From Porphyromonas uenonis DSM 23387 = JCM 13868 (GTDB taxonomy: Bacteria > Bacteroidota > Bacteroidia > Bacteroidales > Porphyromonadaceae), in contig NZ_AXVC01000021.1 of the NCBI RefSeq assembly GCF_000482365.1, positions 1-64,000 on the forward strand: DNA of 64,000 nt, written 5' to 3'. Below are positions 42,714-51,656 of the stretch, one piece after another (position 1 is the first letter of the stretch; every line of letters begins with the position of its first letter). The position numbers and the translations under genes were made by a program. The notes beneath the pieces are model-generated. The model worked only from the letters and a program-made list of their open reading frames with translations, was not told the DNA's origin and did not search any database.

Positions 42714-44294
42714 ATGGTCATACACTTCAGTCCTCTGGCTCTAGCCTGGACACTGTTGAGTCTCTTCATTGGCAACCTATATGGGCAGCAGGTCGAGACT
42801 CAGGCTATCCCTGCAGATTCTGCAGATACATCCACTACGCTTCGCACGCTACTGGAGCAAAGACGACCAGGTTATGACTGTTCGGTATCACCAGCGGTGT
42901 CGCCACTCTACTTCTTCTCAGAGCGTGGTAGTCGTACAGACATTTCGCTGGGCGGAGCTGTGCGTCGAGATGGGGGCGAGACGATGGTTCCACAACTAGG
43001 CAAGCAGGACATAGATGGATCGGTGCATATCGAGAGCGCTTTGCGTCAGCGCAACAACTTCGCTTGGGGTGCTGCCTCCTACACTTATCGTGCTACGGAG
43101 GGGATACGTTTCAACGAGACAACCGACTACCAGCTCCTCGCACCTTACGTTATGGGTGACACGGCATACACGGCTCGTCTGCATCAAGATCTTTACACCT
43201 TTGGGGCGGGTACAGTACATCGCCTCGGCAATTGGCTCCTCTCTTTGAAAGCGGACTACCGTGCCACCTTTGCCTACCGCACGCAAGACCCTCGTCCTCG
43301 CAATCTGGCGACGCTCCTAGAGGGGCAGCTAGGCGTCGGCTATCAGTTTGCCGACTATGCCCTCGCCATAGCAGGTACGCTAGGTCGCTACAAGCAAAAC
43401 AATCAGGTAGACTTCCTGAGTGAGGTCGGGGTGGCTAGTGAATATCATTTTACTGGTGTCGGGGGAGACTACTATCGCTTTAGAGGCAATAACACGTCCC
43501 TCTTTTATCAAGGGATATCGTATGGACTCTCGCTCGGCGTAACCCCTACGGGTCAAGCGCGTCAAGGCTTCTATGCTCTGGCAGCGTGGCATCTGCTGAC
43601 GACCGACCGAATCATACGCGAGCTCAACAACCTGCCCCTCTCGACACTTCATCTGCACACGCTAGATCTGCAGGCTGGATACACCGCCCGCTCAGCACGA
43701 CTGGGACGTTGGGGCGTTGCGCTTTACACCCAAGGCGACATACGTAGAGGGGCCGTCCACCTCTTCGGAGATCCTAAGGGGAATCTTTACCCACGCATAG
43801 CCACCGAGCGGTCATACTATGGGCAGACCTTAGAGTTTGGAGCTAAAGGCTTTTGGGATAGTCAGGACACTCCTCGCACGCCTTGGTCGTGGGGCATATC
43901 CACCTCGCTCGGCTATCGACTACATGAGGAGGACCTGCTGCCCCAAGCAGAGCGACTCTTCTACCATCTAGGCGGGACATTGGCTCCGTATGTTAGCTTT
44001 CATCGCGGGCAGTACTTTGTCTCTCTGACACCTACCTATAGTATCTGGGCACAGACGGGACACCCTTCGCTACAGTTAGCACCTCAGCATCAGCCTATAC
44101 CTACTTATGCTGAGACACTGGAGCGAGCCTATCAGATAGCTAGCTCCACGCAGATGACCTACGGGCTCTCTATGACTCACGGCTATCAGCTTAGCAGTCG
44201 CTATGCGCTGTGGCTCTCACTAGACTACCTCCATACGCAGACCAAGCTGTGTGGTAGCGACTACGGAGCTATACGTTGTGGCATCTCATTCTAA
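42714..44294 (+). CDS. DUF6850-type outer-membrane beta-barrel protein
   Basis: A 526-residue exported protein: signal peptide to about residue 25 (ending NLYGQQ), then long amphipathic strands with alternating aromatic residues (SLKADYRATFAYRTQ, FSLGVTPTG-like turns) and a terminal strand ending CGISF. This resembles an outer-membrane barrel. Start ATG 42714 corresponds to the remnant's start; ATG 42693 would add seven residues. It is paired with DUF4876 in other Bacteroidales as far as I recall; the function is unknown. Confidence 0.82.
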   Translation: MVIHFSPLALAWTLLSLFIGNLYGQQVETQAIPADSADTSTTLRTLLEQRRPGYDCSVSPAVSPLYFFSERGSRTDISLGGAVRRDGGETMVPQLGKQDIDGSVHIESALRQRNNFAWGAASYTYRATEGIRFNETTDYQLLAPYVMGDTAYTARLHQDLYTFGAGTVHRLGNWLLSLKADYRATFAYRTQDPRPRNLATLLEGQLGVGYQFADYALAIAGTLGRYKQNNQVDFLSEVGVASEYHFTGVGGDYYRFRGNNTSLFYQGISYGLSLGVTPTGQARQGFYALAAWHLLTTDRIIRELNNLPLSTLHLHTLDLQAGYTARSARLGRWGVALYTQGDIRRGAVHLFGDPKGNLYPRIATERSYYGQTLEFGAKGFWDSQDTPRTPWSWGISTSLGYRLHEEDLLPQAERLFYHLGGTLAPYVSFHRGQYFVSLTPTYSIWAQTGHPSLQLAPQHQPIPTYAETLERAYQIASSTQMTYGLSMTHGYQLSSRYALWLSLDYLHTQTKLCGSDYGAIRCGISF

Positions 44295-44334
44295 TTGTAA
44301 AACCAAATAACCAAACAAACTAAATATCATCAGT

Positions 44335-46776
44335 ATGCGAAAACAACTACCAGTATTACTTATGCTCCTCACGCTCTTCTGTACAGCGAGTGTGACGATA
44401 GCACAGACTCCAACTGAGGGAGTAGCAAAGAACTTCCTCTGGTACCGTCTTGTCGCCAATAGTGTAGAGCGTATCCAAGTACCTCAGCAAGTGGTCGCCT
44501 CAATGGACGGCAATCTCTTTGCGAGCAATATGTTCTACAGTAAGGAGCGCGCTGACTCTAGCTCAGTCTTCAACTATGATGCACCCAACGTTGCAGACAA
44601 GGCGGTCTCCTTCGGTGATGATGGAGAGGCTGCCAATGGCAATGTCGCTATCTCCATCTACAAGATGACTCCAGAGGGCAAGCTTCTCTGGCACATCTAC
44701 AACAGCCGAGGAGATGTTCACTCCAATGTCCACTGTATCACAGCAACTCCAGACGGGGGCTTTGTGACCATCTTGATGGTTCGCGATGCTAAGTCCAAGT
44801 CCAAGACCGATGTCGACATCTTGCGCCTTGTTCAGGCTGACGGCAAGCCCTACAACATAGAGATGAAGTCTCGATTTGTCGGAGCGAATGAAGATGCCTC
44901 TGCAGGGGCTACACACCGCAAGGTCATGCCTATCCTTGTCAAGGTTAGTGCTACGGGACAGATTGAGTATCACAAGGCTTTTGAAGTAGATCATAAACCA
45001 ATGCCTGATGCGACGTACTATAGTTATGGCACACCTACAGGTTGTGACTTCAAGGGCACAACTATAGACCCCGAGGGCAATGTCTATGTCTGTGGCTTCG
45101 TCCGCACGGCCATAACCATCGGCGAGACTACTATCAAGGCAAAGAACAATGTCGGATGGAATGGAGATTCACAAAAAGATATGGGAGACTTCTTCATCCT
45201 CAAGTTTGACAACAAGGGCAATCTCGTCAAGACGCTTACCGAGCAGGGAGCCCCCATCGGACGCTCTATGCTCTGTGTCATCAAGTATCAAGATGGTAAG
45301 CTCTATGCTACGGGTCGCTTTACAGGAACTAAGGAAAAGACCCCAATCACCATCGATGGCAAGCAACTCATCCCCAGCGATAAGGAGAGCCTCGTCACAC
45401 TCTGCCTAGACACAGATCTAAAGGTCTCGTGGATCTCTCAGATTGACGTCAAGGCTGTACCCGAGCACCCCTGGACGAAGGTCTTTGTCGATGGTGTGGC
45501 TGTCGGCAAGGACAAGGTCTACATAGCAGGACGCTGTGCTGGAGCTCTCGTTGATGCCGAGGGGAATGTAATCCTCGAGCAAAAGCTCAAGCAGCACAGA
45601 GGCTATGCTCTAGCGCTAGACAAAGCTACGGGAAAGCCCAATGCGGAGTGGCATACGCTACTTCCAGAGAAGGGAATCTCCAACTGTACGGCTATCTCCA
45701 CGCAAGGAGATCGTGTCATCCTGCATGCCTACGCTCTATTCGGACAGACTTATTACCGAGTGCTGGACCTCAACCTCTCTGAGGGCTCTATACAAGACTA
45801 TCCTACGGTAAGCAAGGCTGCCGTCTCATTCGGTGGCGATGTAGTCGCCAATAGCTATGTAGCTACATCACGTTGCCGCAATAGTGCTAAGCTCCTTACG
45901 ACCGAGGGCTATAAGGAGATGACATACAAGGGCTGGTTTAGCCTCTTTATTGCTCACAAGCTTCCCTTCCCCTCAGTATCAGCTAGCTGCAAGGCTCTCC
46001 ACCTATCAGAGGGCAAGGGTGCTCTACAAGTCTTAGCGTCAGATCTGACAGATCCGATCCAGGTGACATGCTCTGGCGAAGGCTTTACGGCACAGCTCAA
46101 GGAGCTACCTGCTACGGGTGGAGCTCTCGAGATACAGTTCAAGACAGCAGTCACCAAGACGCCCGAAGAGCGTATCGGCAAGCTTACCCTCACCTCTGGC
46201 GGTGCTAGCTATGAGGTCTACCTCTATGCAATGACTGAGACAGAGCAGTACATCAAGGCATCTCAGAGCGAGATCAATTTCTCGATGATACCTGTCGGTG
46301 AGCATAAGTCTGTTGATCTGACGGTCACACAGAAGAACCTCACGAACGCTATCACCTGTACGATCGAGGGTGAGGGTGCTAAGTACTACTCAGTGGACAA
46401 GAGCGAGATCGCCATCTCCAATGAGCCAGCTACCCTCAAGGTAACCTACACACCTGACAAGACCATCGCAGCTAATGCCAAGGCGACAGCTCAGCTCGTC
46501 CTAACCTCTGGCGATGTCAAGACGATTGTCACACTATCTGGTCAGAGCAATACAGCTATTGAAGAGGTCGCAGCAACCAAGCTCTCTATTGCTACTGCTG
46601 CTGGTACGCTCTACGTACATAGCGATGTGGCTCGTCCAGTAGCTATCTACACGTCAGCTGGTGAGATGGTTGCACAGCGAATACTCTCTGGAGATATGGA
46701 GATCTCACTACCTGCTGGTATCTACTTCATCCAGACGGATCGTGAGACCTATCGTGTCTACATCCCCGCTATCTAA
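44335..46776 (+). CDS. Secreted protein with type IX (Por) C-terminal sorting domain
   Basis: An 813-residue protein with a signal peptide (cleavage near AQTP, residue ~24). Residues ~25-560 contain propeller-like repeats (TPDGGFVTIL, DPEGNVYVCGFVR, DGKLYATGRF, GKDKVYIAGRCAG). Two Ig-like/BACON-type repeats follow (~565-740, VSASCKALHLSEG and IKASQSEINFSMI). The last ~65 residues are a sorting domain (GTLYVHSD, VAIYTSAGEMV, ISLPAGIYFIQTD). It should be exported by the type IX system and anchored or released at the surface. A terminator follows. Its role in the locus is unknown. Confidence 0.85.
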   Translation: MRKQLPVLLMLLTLFCTASVTIAQTPTEGVAKNFLWYRLVANSVERIQVPQQVVASMDGNLFASNMFYSKERADSSSVFNYDAPNVADKAVSFGDDGEAANGNVAISIYKMTPEGKLLWHIYNSRGDVHSNVHCITATPDGGFVTILMVRDAKSKSKTDVDILRLVQADGKPYNIEMKSRFVGANEDASAGATHRKVMPILVKVSATGQIEYHKAFEVDHKPMPDATYYSYGTPTGCDFKGTTIDPEGNVYVCGFVRTAITIGETTIKAKNNVGWNGDSQKDMGDFFILKFDNKGNLVKTLTEQGAPIGRSMLCVIKYQDGKLYATGRFTGTKEKTPITIDGKQLIPSDKESLVTLCLDTDLKVSWISQIDVKAVPEHPWTKVFVDGVAVGKDKVYIAGRCAGALVDAEGNVILEQKLKQHRGYALALDKATGKPNAEWHTLLPEKGISNCTAISTQGDRVILHAYALFGQTYYRVLDLNLSEGSIQDYPTVSKAAVSFGGDVVANSYVATSRCRNSAKLLTTEGYKEMTYKGWFSLFIAHKLPFPSVSASCKALHLSEGKGALQVLASDLTDPIQVTCSGEGFTAQLKELPATGGALEIQFKTAVTKTPEERIGKLTLTSGGASYEVYLYAMTETEQYIKASQSEINFSMIPVGEHKSVDLTVTQKNLTNAITCTIEGEGAKYYSVDKSEIAISNEPATLKVTYTPDKTIAANAKATAQLVLTSGDVKTIVTLSGQSNTAIEEVAATKLSIATAAGTLYVHSDVARPVAIYTSAGEMVAQRILSGDMEISLPAGIYFIQTDRETYRVYIPAI

Positions 46777-46784
46777 TCTGTTTC

Positions 46785-46828
46785 GTCCCTCTTCTCCCTA
46801 TGTGGAGGAGAGGGACTATCCTCTTTTA
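46785..46828 (+). terminator. Terminator after the sorting-domain protein
   Basis: A 13-bp stem (46785-46797 with 46804-46816, one G-T pair), a 6-nt loop, then TATCCTCTTTT. It divides the locus into two transcription units or an attenuated one; no TAnnTTTG box was seen before the next gene. Confidence 0.8.
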
Positions 46829-46897
46829 TAAGCAAATCTGTGAAGCTCGCACTTCACACGCTACTATCTCAAAGCATAGTTTTCACACCCAAGCAGT

Positions 46898-47485
46898 ATG
46901 AACAACAAACTATCTCTTGTGCTCCTCGCAGCACTACTCTCCATCGCCCTCATCGGGTGCAATAAGCAAAAGCAAGATCAGACCACAACCACAGAGACGG
47001 AGGCTCCGACCTATATGGAGGTGGACGCACTCCTCGCCTCTGCCGATAGTCTCGTTGGTCAGACGGTTACCGTGCAGGGCATCTGCACCCACCTCTGCAA
47101 GCATGGAGCTAAGAAAGCCTTCCTCATGGGTAGCGACGACACCAAGGTGATCCGCGCTGAGGCTAGTGAGGAGATGGGCGCCTTTGCTCAGGAGTGTATC
47201 AACAGCATAGTCACCGTCACAGGACAGCTTGTCGAGGATCGTATCGACGAGGCTTATCTGCAAAACTGGGAGGAGCAGCTCAAAGCTCAAGCCGCCAAAG
47301 AGCATGGCGAGGGTAAGGCAGGCTGCGCCAATGAGAAGAAGGCTCGTGGCGAAACGGCTGACACGCCTGAGGCCCGTATCGCAGACTTTCGCAAGCAGAT
47401 CGCTGAGCGCGAAGCTCAGGAGGGCAAGGCATACCTTTCCTTTTACCACATCAATGCTACAAGCTATAAGATAGAGCAGCAGTAA
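46898..47485 (+). CDS. OB-fold-like lipoprotein with C-x-H-x-x-C motif
   Basis: A 195-residue lipoprotein (lipobox Cys21, LIGCNKQ). Residues ~40-115 read as a small OB-type beta barrel (SLVGQTVTVQGICTHLCKHG, KAFLMGSDD, NSIVTVTGQLVED). The cluster CTHLCKHG could bind metal or heme. The C-terminal part is charged and helical, with a further cysteine (KAGCANEKK). I do not recognise a named family. It is followed 26 nt later by the PepSY-type membrane protein, a pairing that suggests metal or heme handling. Confidence 0.75.
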   Translation: MNNKLSLVLLAALLSIALIGCNKQKQDQTTTTETEAPTYMEVDALLASADSLVGQTVTVQGICTHLCKHGAKKAFLMGSDDTKVIRAEASEEMGAFAQECINSIVTVTGQLVEDRIDEAYLQNWEEQLKAQAAKEHGEGKAGCANEKKARGETADTPEARIADFRKQIAEREAQEGKAYLSFYHINATSYKIEQQ

Positions 47486-47511
47486 CCCACATCTGGAACT
47501 GACAAGACTCT

Positions 47512-48093
47512 ATGAAAGTAAACTTCAAGAAAGTAGGCAGGAGCGTGCGTCGCTGGAGTAGATTACTACACCGTGACCTCTCCTACCTACTTGCTACGCT
47601 TATATTCATCTATGCCCTATCGGGTCTCTACATGAACCACCGAGACTCGATCAATCCACACTACATCATCACCCAGCGGGAGTATCAGATCCCGCTAGAA
47701 GAGCTACAAGCTGCTGGACGCCTGGATGCACCAGCCGTCCGTAAGATCCTAGACGAGATAGACCTGTCGGGCAGCTATACCAAGCACTACTACCCAGACG
47801 ATCATACGCTCAAAGTATTCCTCAAGGGACGTGCCACCCTACTCCTCGACACCTCAACGGGGGTAGCCGTCTACGAGTCGATCGAGCGACGCCCGCTCAT
47901 CAGCTCTATGACACGCCTACACTACAATCCAGGGCGCTGGTGGACGATCGTCGCTGATGTGCTAGCCATCGGACTCATACTCATCACCCTCACGGGACTA
48001 CTCATCGTGCCTGGGCGGCGTGGGCTCATAGGTCGTGGTGGCATCCTCCTACTGATCGGGCTGGCGGTACCACTGCTCTTCCTCTTCCTATAA
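47512..48093 (+). CDS. PepSY-associated membrane protein
   Basis: A 193-residue inner-membrane protein. An N-terminal helix (LHRDLSYLLATLIFIYALSG, ~20-40) with the conserved LHRD motif is followed by a PepSY-like periplasmic domain (~55-125). Two C-terminal helices (~145-165 and ~175-192) complete it, including LHYNPGRWW. PepSY-associated helices occur in siderophore and iron reductases next to TonB receptors. Catalysis is not shown here. Confidence 0.85.
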   Translation: MKVNFKKVGRSVRRWSRLLHRDLSYLLATLIFIYALSGLYMNHRDSINPHYIITQREYQIPLEELQAAGRLDAPAVRKILDEIDLSGSYTKHYYPDDHTLKVFLKGRATLLLDTSTGVAVYESIERRPLISSMTRLHYNPGRWWTIVADVLAIGLILITLTGLLIVPGRRGLIGRGGILLLIGLAVPLLFLFL

Positions 48094-48129
48094 ATGTAGT
48101 CGGCCCATCCCTTATATCACTTAACTAAC

Positions 48130-49014
48130 ATGGACAACTTAATCGAGTGTCACAACCTGACCCACTACTACGGCAAGCGACTGATCTACCGTGATCTATC
48201 CTTTGCCGTGCCTCGTGGTCGCATCCTCGGTCTGCTTGGCAAGAACGGTACCGGCAAGACCACCACAATCAATATCCTCAGTGGCTTTCTCCGCCCTAAG
48301 TCGGGTGTCTGTCGTATCCTAGGCGAAGATATCACCCGCATGCCTGACCGACTGAGACAAGACATCGGGCTGCTCATCGAGGGGCACGTCCAGTATAGCT
48401 TTATGACTATACGGCAGATAGAGCGCTTCTACGCACCTTTCTATCCGAAGTGGCGTAGGGAGGCTTACTACGAGTTGATGGAGCTACTCAAGGTCACCGA
48501 GAGGCAGCACCTCAGTCGCATGTCTTGTGGCCAGCGCTCGCAGGTCGCTCTCGGACTGCTCCTAGCGCAAAACCCCAAGCTACTCATCCTCGATGACTTC
48601 TCAATGGGACTAGACCCAGGCTATCGAAGGCTTTTTGTAGACTACCTGCATCACTATGCCAAGGAGCAGGGCACCACAATCTTCCTCACCTCCCACATTA
48701 TCCAGGATATGGAGCGCCTGATCGATGACTGCATCATCATGGACTACGGCTCTATACTCCTGCAGCGCCCAGTCGCTGAGATCCTAAACGAGGGGCGCCT
48801 CTACAGATGCACCCTCACGGACGATCGTCCTCTCCCTGAGATCGACGGACTGTACCACTTCGAGGCGCACCACAGACGTGGGGAGTGCTACTCATTCCTT
48901 CCACTGCCAGAGGTCGCTGAGCGACTCACTCAGGCTGGTGTATCCTACCAAGATCTCACAGCACACGAGACAACGCTCGAAGATGCCTTCATAGGACTTA
49001 CCGGTAAGTATTAA
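48130..49014 (+). CDS. ABC transporter ATPase with Walker B Asp-Asp
   Basis: A 294-residue ATPase: Walker A GLLGKNGTGKTTT near residues 36-48, Q-loop area YSFMTIRQ, signature MSCGQRSQVALGLLLAQ, Walker B LLILDDFSMGLDPG, and switch His in TSHIIQD. The catalytic Glu after Walker B is Asp, which in other ABC proteins slows hydrolysis. The ABC-2 permease (49025) and DUF4857 (49703) genes follow at 10 and 6 nt, so the three form an operon. Confidence 0.9.
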   Translation: MDNLIECHNLTHYYGKRLIYRDLSFAVPRGRILGLLGKNGTGKTTTINILSGFLRPKSGVCRILGEDITRMPDRLRQDIGLLIEGHVQYSFMTIRQIERFYAPFYPKWRREAYYELMELLKVTERQHLSRMSCGQRSQVALGLLLAQNPKLLILDDFSMGLDPGYRRLFVDYLHHYAKEQGTTIFLTSHIIQDMERLIDDCIIMDYGSILLQRPVAEILNEGRLYRCTLTDDRPLPEIDGLYHFEAHHRRGECYSFLPLPEVAERLTQAGVSYQDLTAHETTLEDAFIGLTGKY

Positions 49015-49024
49015 CGCTATCTAT

Positions 49025-49696
49025 ATGTTTGCCTCTATAATATATAAGGAGTGGCTCAAGCTCCGACTATACGCACTGCTATCGACACTCGTCGCACTAG
49101 CCGTACCGCTCTACGGTGTCATACGCATACATCGAGCCATCGCACTACAAGGCGCTGACCATATCTGGCTCGTGATGATACAGAAGGGAGTAGTCTTCGT
49201 AGAGAGTATGCGCTACGTACCCCTCATCCTAGGCTTGCTCTGTGCCATCGCTCAGTTTGCGCCAGAGCTCTCTCGTCGTAGCCTCAAGCTCACCCTGCAC
49301 CTACCCCAGTCACCACTCCGCTCGACCTACCAGATGCTCGCCTGCGGGGTGACACTACTGCTATGGCACACCCTATTATATTTGGGTGTCCTCTTCTTCG
49401 GACTGCAAGGAGTCTTAGCTTACGAACTCCTCGCCTATGTCCTCTCCGCTACATTGCCCTGGATCTTGGCGGGCTTCCTCGGCTACCTCCTGATGAGCTG
49501 GATACTCCTAGAGCCCACTTGGCGTAGACGCATCCTCTACACCCTAGTCGCTGTACTCTTGATACGCATCAACTTCATCACCCCCACAGCAGGAGCTTAC
49601 GCACCCTTCCTGCCTACGCTACTTATCTACACCATCCTCTCCTCGACACTGGTATGGCTCTCTGTGAGTCGCTTCAAAGAGGGGAGACAAGACTAG
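49025..49696 (+). CDS. ABC-2-type permease
   Basis: A 223-residue membrane protein with about six hydrophobic segments (around residues 17-35, 58-78, 105-128, 130-150, 175-190 and 195-215). It begins with the short amphipathic FASIIYKEWLKLRLY typical of ABC-2 subunits. It is partner of the ATPase at 48130. Confidence 0.85.
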   Translation: MFASIIYKEWLKLRLYALLSTLVALAVPLYGVIRIHRAIALQGADHIWLVMIQKGVVFVESMRYVPLILGLLCAIAQFAPELSRRSLKLTLHLPQSPLRSTYQMLACGVTLLLWHTLLYLGVLFFGLQGVLAYELLAYVLSATLPWILAGFLGYLLMSWILLEPTWRRRILYTLVAVLLIRINFITPTAGAYAPFLPTLLIYTILSSTLVWLSVSRFKEGRQD

Positions 49697-49702
49697 ACTA
49701 CT

Positions 49703-50737
49703 ATGAAGCGCATAGCCACAATACTCCTATACATCACCGTAGCACTACTCATCATCTGGCAGATCCCCTGGTGGTACAACTACCTCCGAGCCGATGCGAG
49801 CCGTGAGCCATTCACCATCTACAGTCAGCTCCTAGGCGACTTCATCATCACAGATCACGACGAGGGTACGATGACCTACCGTAGTGGTCAGGGTGGACAG
49901 TATAGTCGTGAGGAGGTCGATAGCCTGCTCCCCACCTTCTACTACCGTCAGCTCCTGACCGATGGTCGCCTACCCGACACGCTCTATGGAGAGGCGGTGA
50001 CCCCGCAGCTTATACAGCGGGGTGCTGTCACCTTCCGCTGTTCGCCACGCACCCTCGCTGCGCCTGCCGTGGCGCTCTACCCACTCCTAGAGAGTGCCTC
50101 ACGAAGAGTCAAGCTAGAGATGCCCGAAGATCTCTTTCGCATCACAGGGCAAGCGATCGAGTTCGTCGATATGAAGAGCAATCAGACCGACAAGGCGAAA
50201 AGTGCTCTCTATACGAAGCTCTTTCAGGAGAAAGGCTTCGCCTTCCCCGCCCAGCGCGTAGCAGGCAATGCCACTGCGCAAAAGGAATATGACAACGGCT
50301 ACCTCCTCATTGATCAGCGTGGTAAGCTCTTTCACCTCAAGCAAATGGCTGGCAAGCCCTACCTGCGAGCTATTGACCTGCCCGAGGGCGTGGAGGCTGC
50401 CGAGGCCTTCGTCTGGGAGCTGCCGAGTCGCCGACATATCGGTCTCATCTCTACCCGAGATCATCAGCTCTATCTGATCGAGCGTGAGGGCTATCGCCCC
50501 TGTCGCCTAGGGATCCCCTCATGGGATCCGCACCGTGAGGATCTCACCATCATCGGCAACGACCTAGACAGCTACACCCTCAAGGTCTCCACTGCCGATG
50601 CCACAAGCTACTATGCGCTAGATGCGACGGACTACACGCTCCTGAACACACTACAAGTAGATCACCCTGAGCGGACCATCCCAGGGCTGCACTTCACCTC
50701 ACGCCTAGACAGCTGGGTGAAGCCTCGACTAGACTAA
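49703..50737 (+). CDS. DUF4857 family protein
   Basis: A 344-residue protein with one N-terminal membrane helix (residues ~5-25) and a large extracytoplasmic domain (WYNYLRADASREPFTIYSQ, then YRSGQGGQYSREEVDSLLP and PTFYYRQLLTDGRLPD). This matches my memory of DUF4857, a Bacteroidales family encoded with an ABC exporter and PepSY protein. A weak propeller-like second half follows. The function is unknown; co-occurrence suggests a component of the exporter. Confidence 0.8.
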   Translation: MKRIATILLYITVALLIIWQIPWWYNYLRADASREPFTIYSQLLGDFIITDHDEGTMTYRSGQGGQYSREEVDSLLPTFYYRQLLTDGRLPDTLYGEAVTPQLIQRGAVTFRCSPRTLAAPAVALYPLLESASRRVKLEMPEDLFRITGQAIEFVDMKSNQTDKAKSALYTKLFQEKGFAFPAQRVAGNATAQKEYDNGYLLIDQRGKLFHLKQMAGKPYLRAIDLPEGVEAAEAFVWELPSRRHIGLISTRDHQLYLIEREGYRPCRLGIPSWDPHREDLTIIGNDLDSYTLKVSTADATSYYALDATDYTLLNTLQVDHPERTIPGLHFTSRLDSWVKPRLD

Positions 50738-50770
50738 GCACTGCTATTGGTACGCTGAGATACTGTAAGG

Positions 50771-51016
50771 GAGTGACTACCGATCCTCTCTGATTACACC
50801 TTCCTCCGGAGGAATTGAATTCCTACCTAGGAATTTCCCAAATAGCTACCTAGGAATTTACCCAATTCCTACCTAGGAAATCAAAAATTCTTCGGAGGAA
50901 TCAAATGAAACTTCGGAAGAATCAAAAAATAAGTCCGAAGAATTGGCCATTTCCTAGGTAGCAAATCAAAAATATCTACGGAGGAATTTTGGAAATTCCT
51001 AGGTAGGAAATCGGAG
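50771..51016. repeat. Family C array upstream of the DUF5606 gene
   Basis: Near-identical in order and length to 13614-13840: GATCCTCTCTGATTAC, then TTCCTACCTAGGAA-type palindromes, CTTCGGAGGAATC and TTCCTAGGTAGGAA. It has one extra ATCTACGGAGGAATT unit near the right end. Confidence 0.85.
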
Positions 51017-51054
51017 CTGTCGGCTAGAGTCAGTAGTGCTCCTAGGGACTACGC

Positions 51055-51093
51055 TCCAATCTCTAACTTCTAACCTCTATCCTCTAATCTCTA
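51055..51093. repeat. Family E heptads upstream of the DUF5606 promoter
   Basis: TCTCTAACTTCTAACCTCTA and further TCTAATC-type heptads. They end 7 nt before the -7 box at 51100. Confidence 0.65.
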
Positions 51094-51099
51094 ATTTCG

Positions 51100-51107
51100 T
51101 ATCTTTG
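51100..51107 (+). promoter_or_regulatory. -7 promoter box of the DUF5606 gene
   Basis: TATCTTTG followed by CAG, about 50 nt before the ATG at 51157. A short G-rich leader lies between. Confidence 0.65.
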
Positions 51108-51156
51108 CAGATGATATAATGAGAGCCTTGGGGGCTTTCGCCACATAGTATAGTTT

Positions 51157-51594
51157 ATGCTCAAAGAAATCTTATCCATCTCAGGCAAGCCAGGACTCTT
51201 TAAGCTCCTGACCCACACCAAGAATAGTATCATCGTCGAGGATCTAGAGACGAAGCGTCGTATCCCCGCTTATGCCTCCGATCGTGTCGTATCGCTAGGC
51301 GATATATCGATCTACACGACGACCGAGGAGACGCCACTGCGCGTGATCCTACAGACGCTCCTCGACAAGTACGAGGGCAAGCCGGTAGACCTCAAGAGCC
51401 TTAGTGGCAAGGAGGCTTACTTCGACCTCTTTGCAGAGGTACTCCCTGAGTACGACCGCCAGCGCGTCCACGACAACGATATCAAGAAGATCTTCCGCTG
51501 GTACAATATCCTCGTAGAGACGGGGCTGACCGACTTCTCGGAGCCTGCGCCTGAGGAGACTAGCGAGGCTAGCGAGACGCCCGCTGAGGAGTAA
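51157..51594 (+). CDS. DUF5606 family protein
   Basis: A 145-residue cytosolic protein with the family's N-terminus (LKEILSISGKPGLFKLLTHT, then SIIVEDLETKRRIPAY) and a central helical segment (HDNDIKKIFRWYNIL). The acidic Glu/Ala tail (~125-145) is probably disordered. The fold is unknown but has an SH3-like beta start. It is widespread in Bacteroidales. A fresh promoter upstream and kbl 62 nt downstream suggest a two-gene unit. Confidence 0.85.
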   Translation: MLKEILSISGKPGLFKLLTHTKNSIIVEDLETKRRIPAYASDRVVSLGDISIYTTTEETPLRVILQTLLDKYEGKPVDLKSLSGKEAYFDLFAEVLPEYDRQRVHDNDIKKIFRWYNILVETGLTDFSEPAPEETSEASETPAEE

Positions 51595-51656
51595 GATACC
51601 TATCGAGCCACGCTTGGCTCACCCACTCTTGTCTAATAACTTTACCACACAATATC

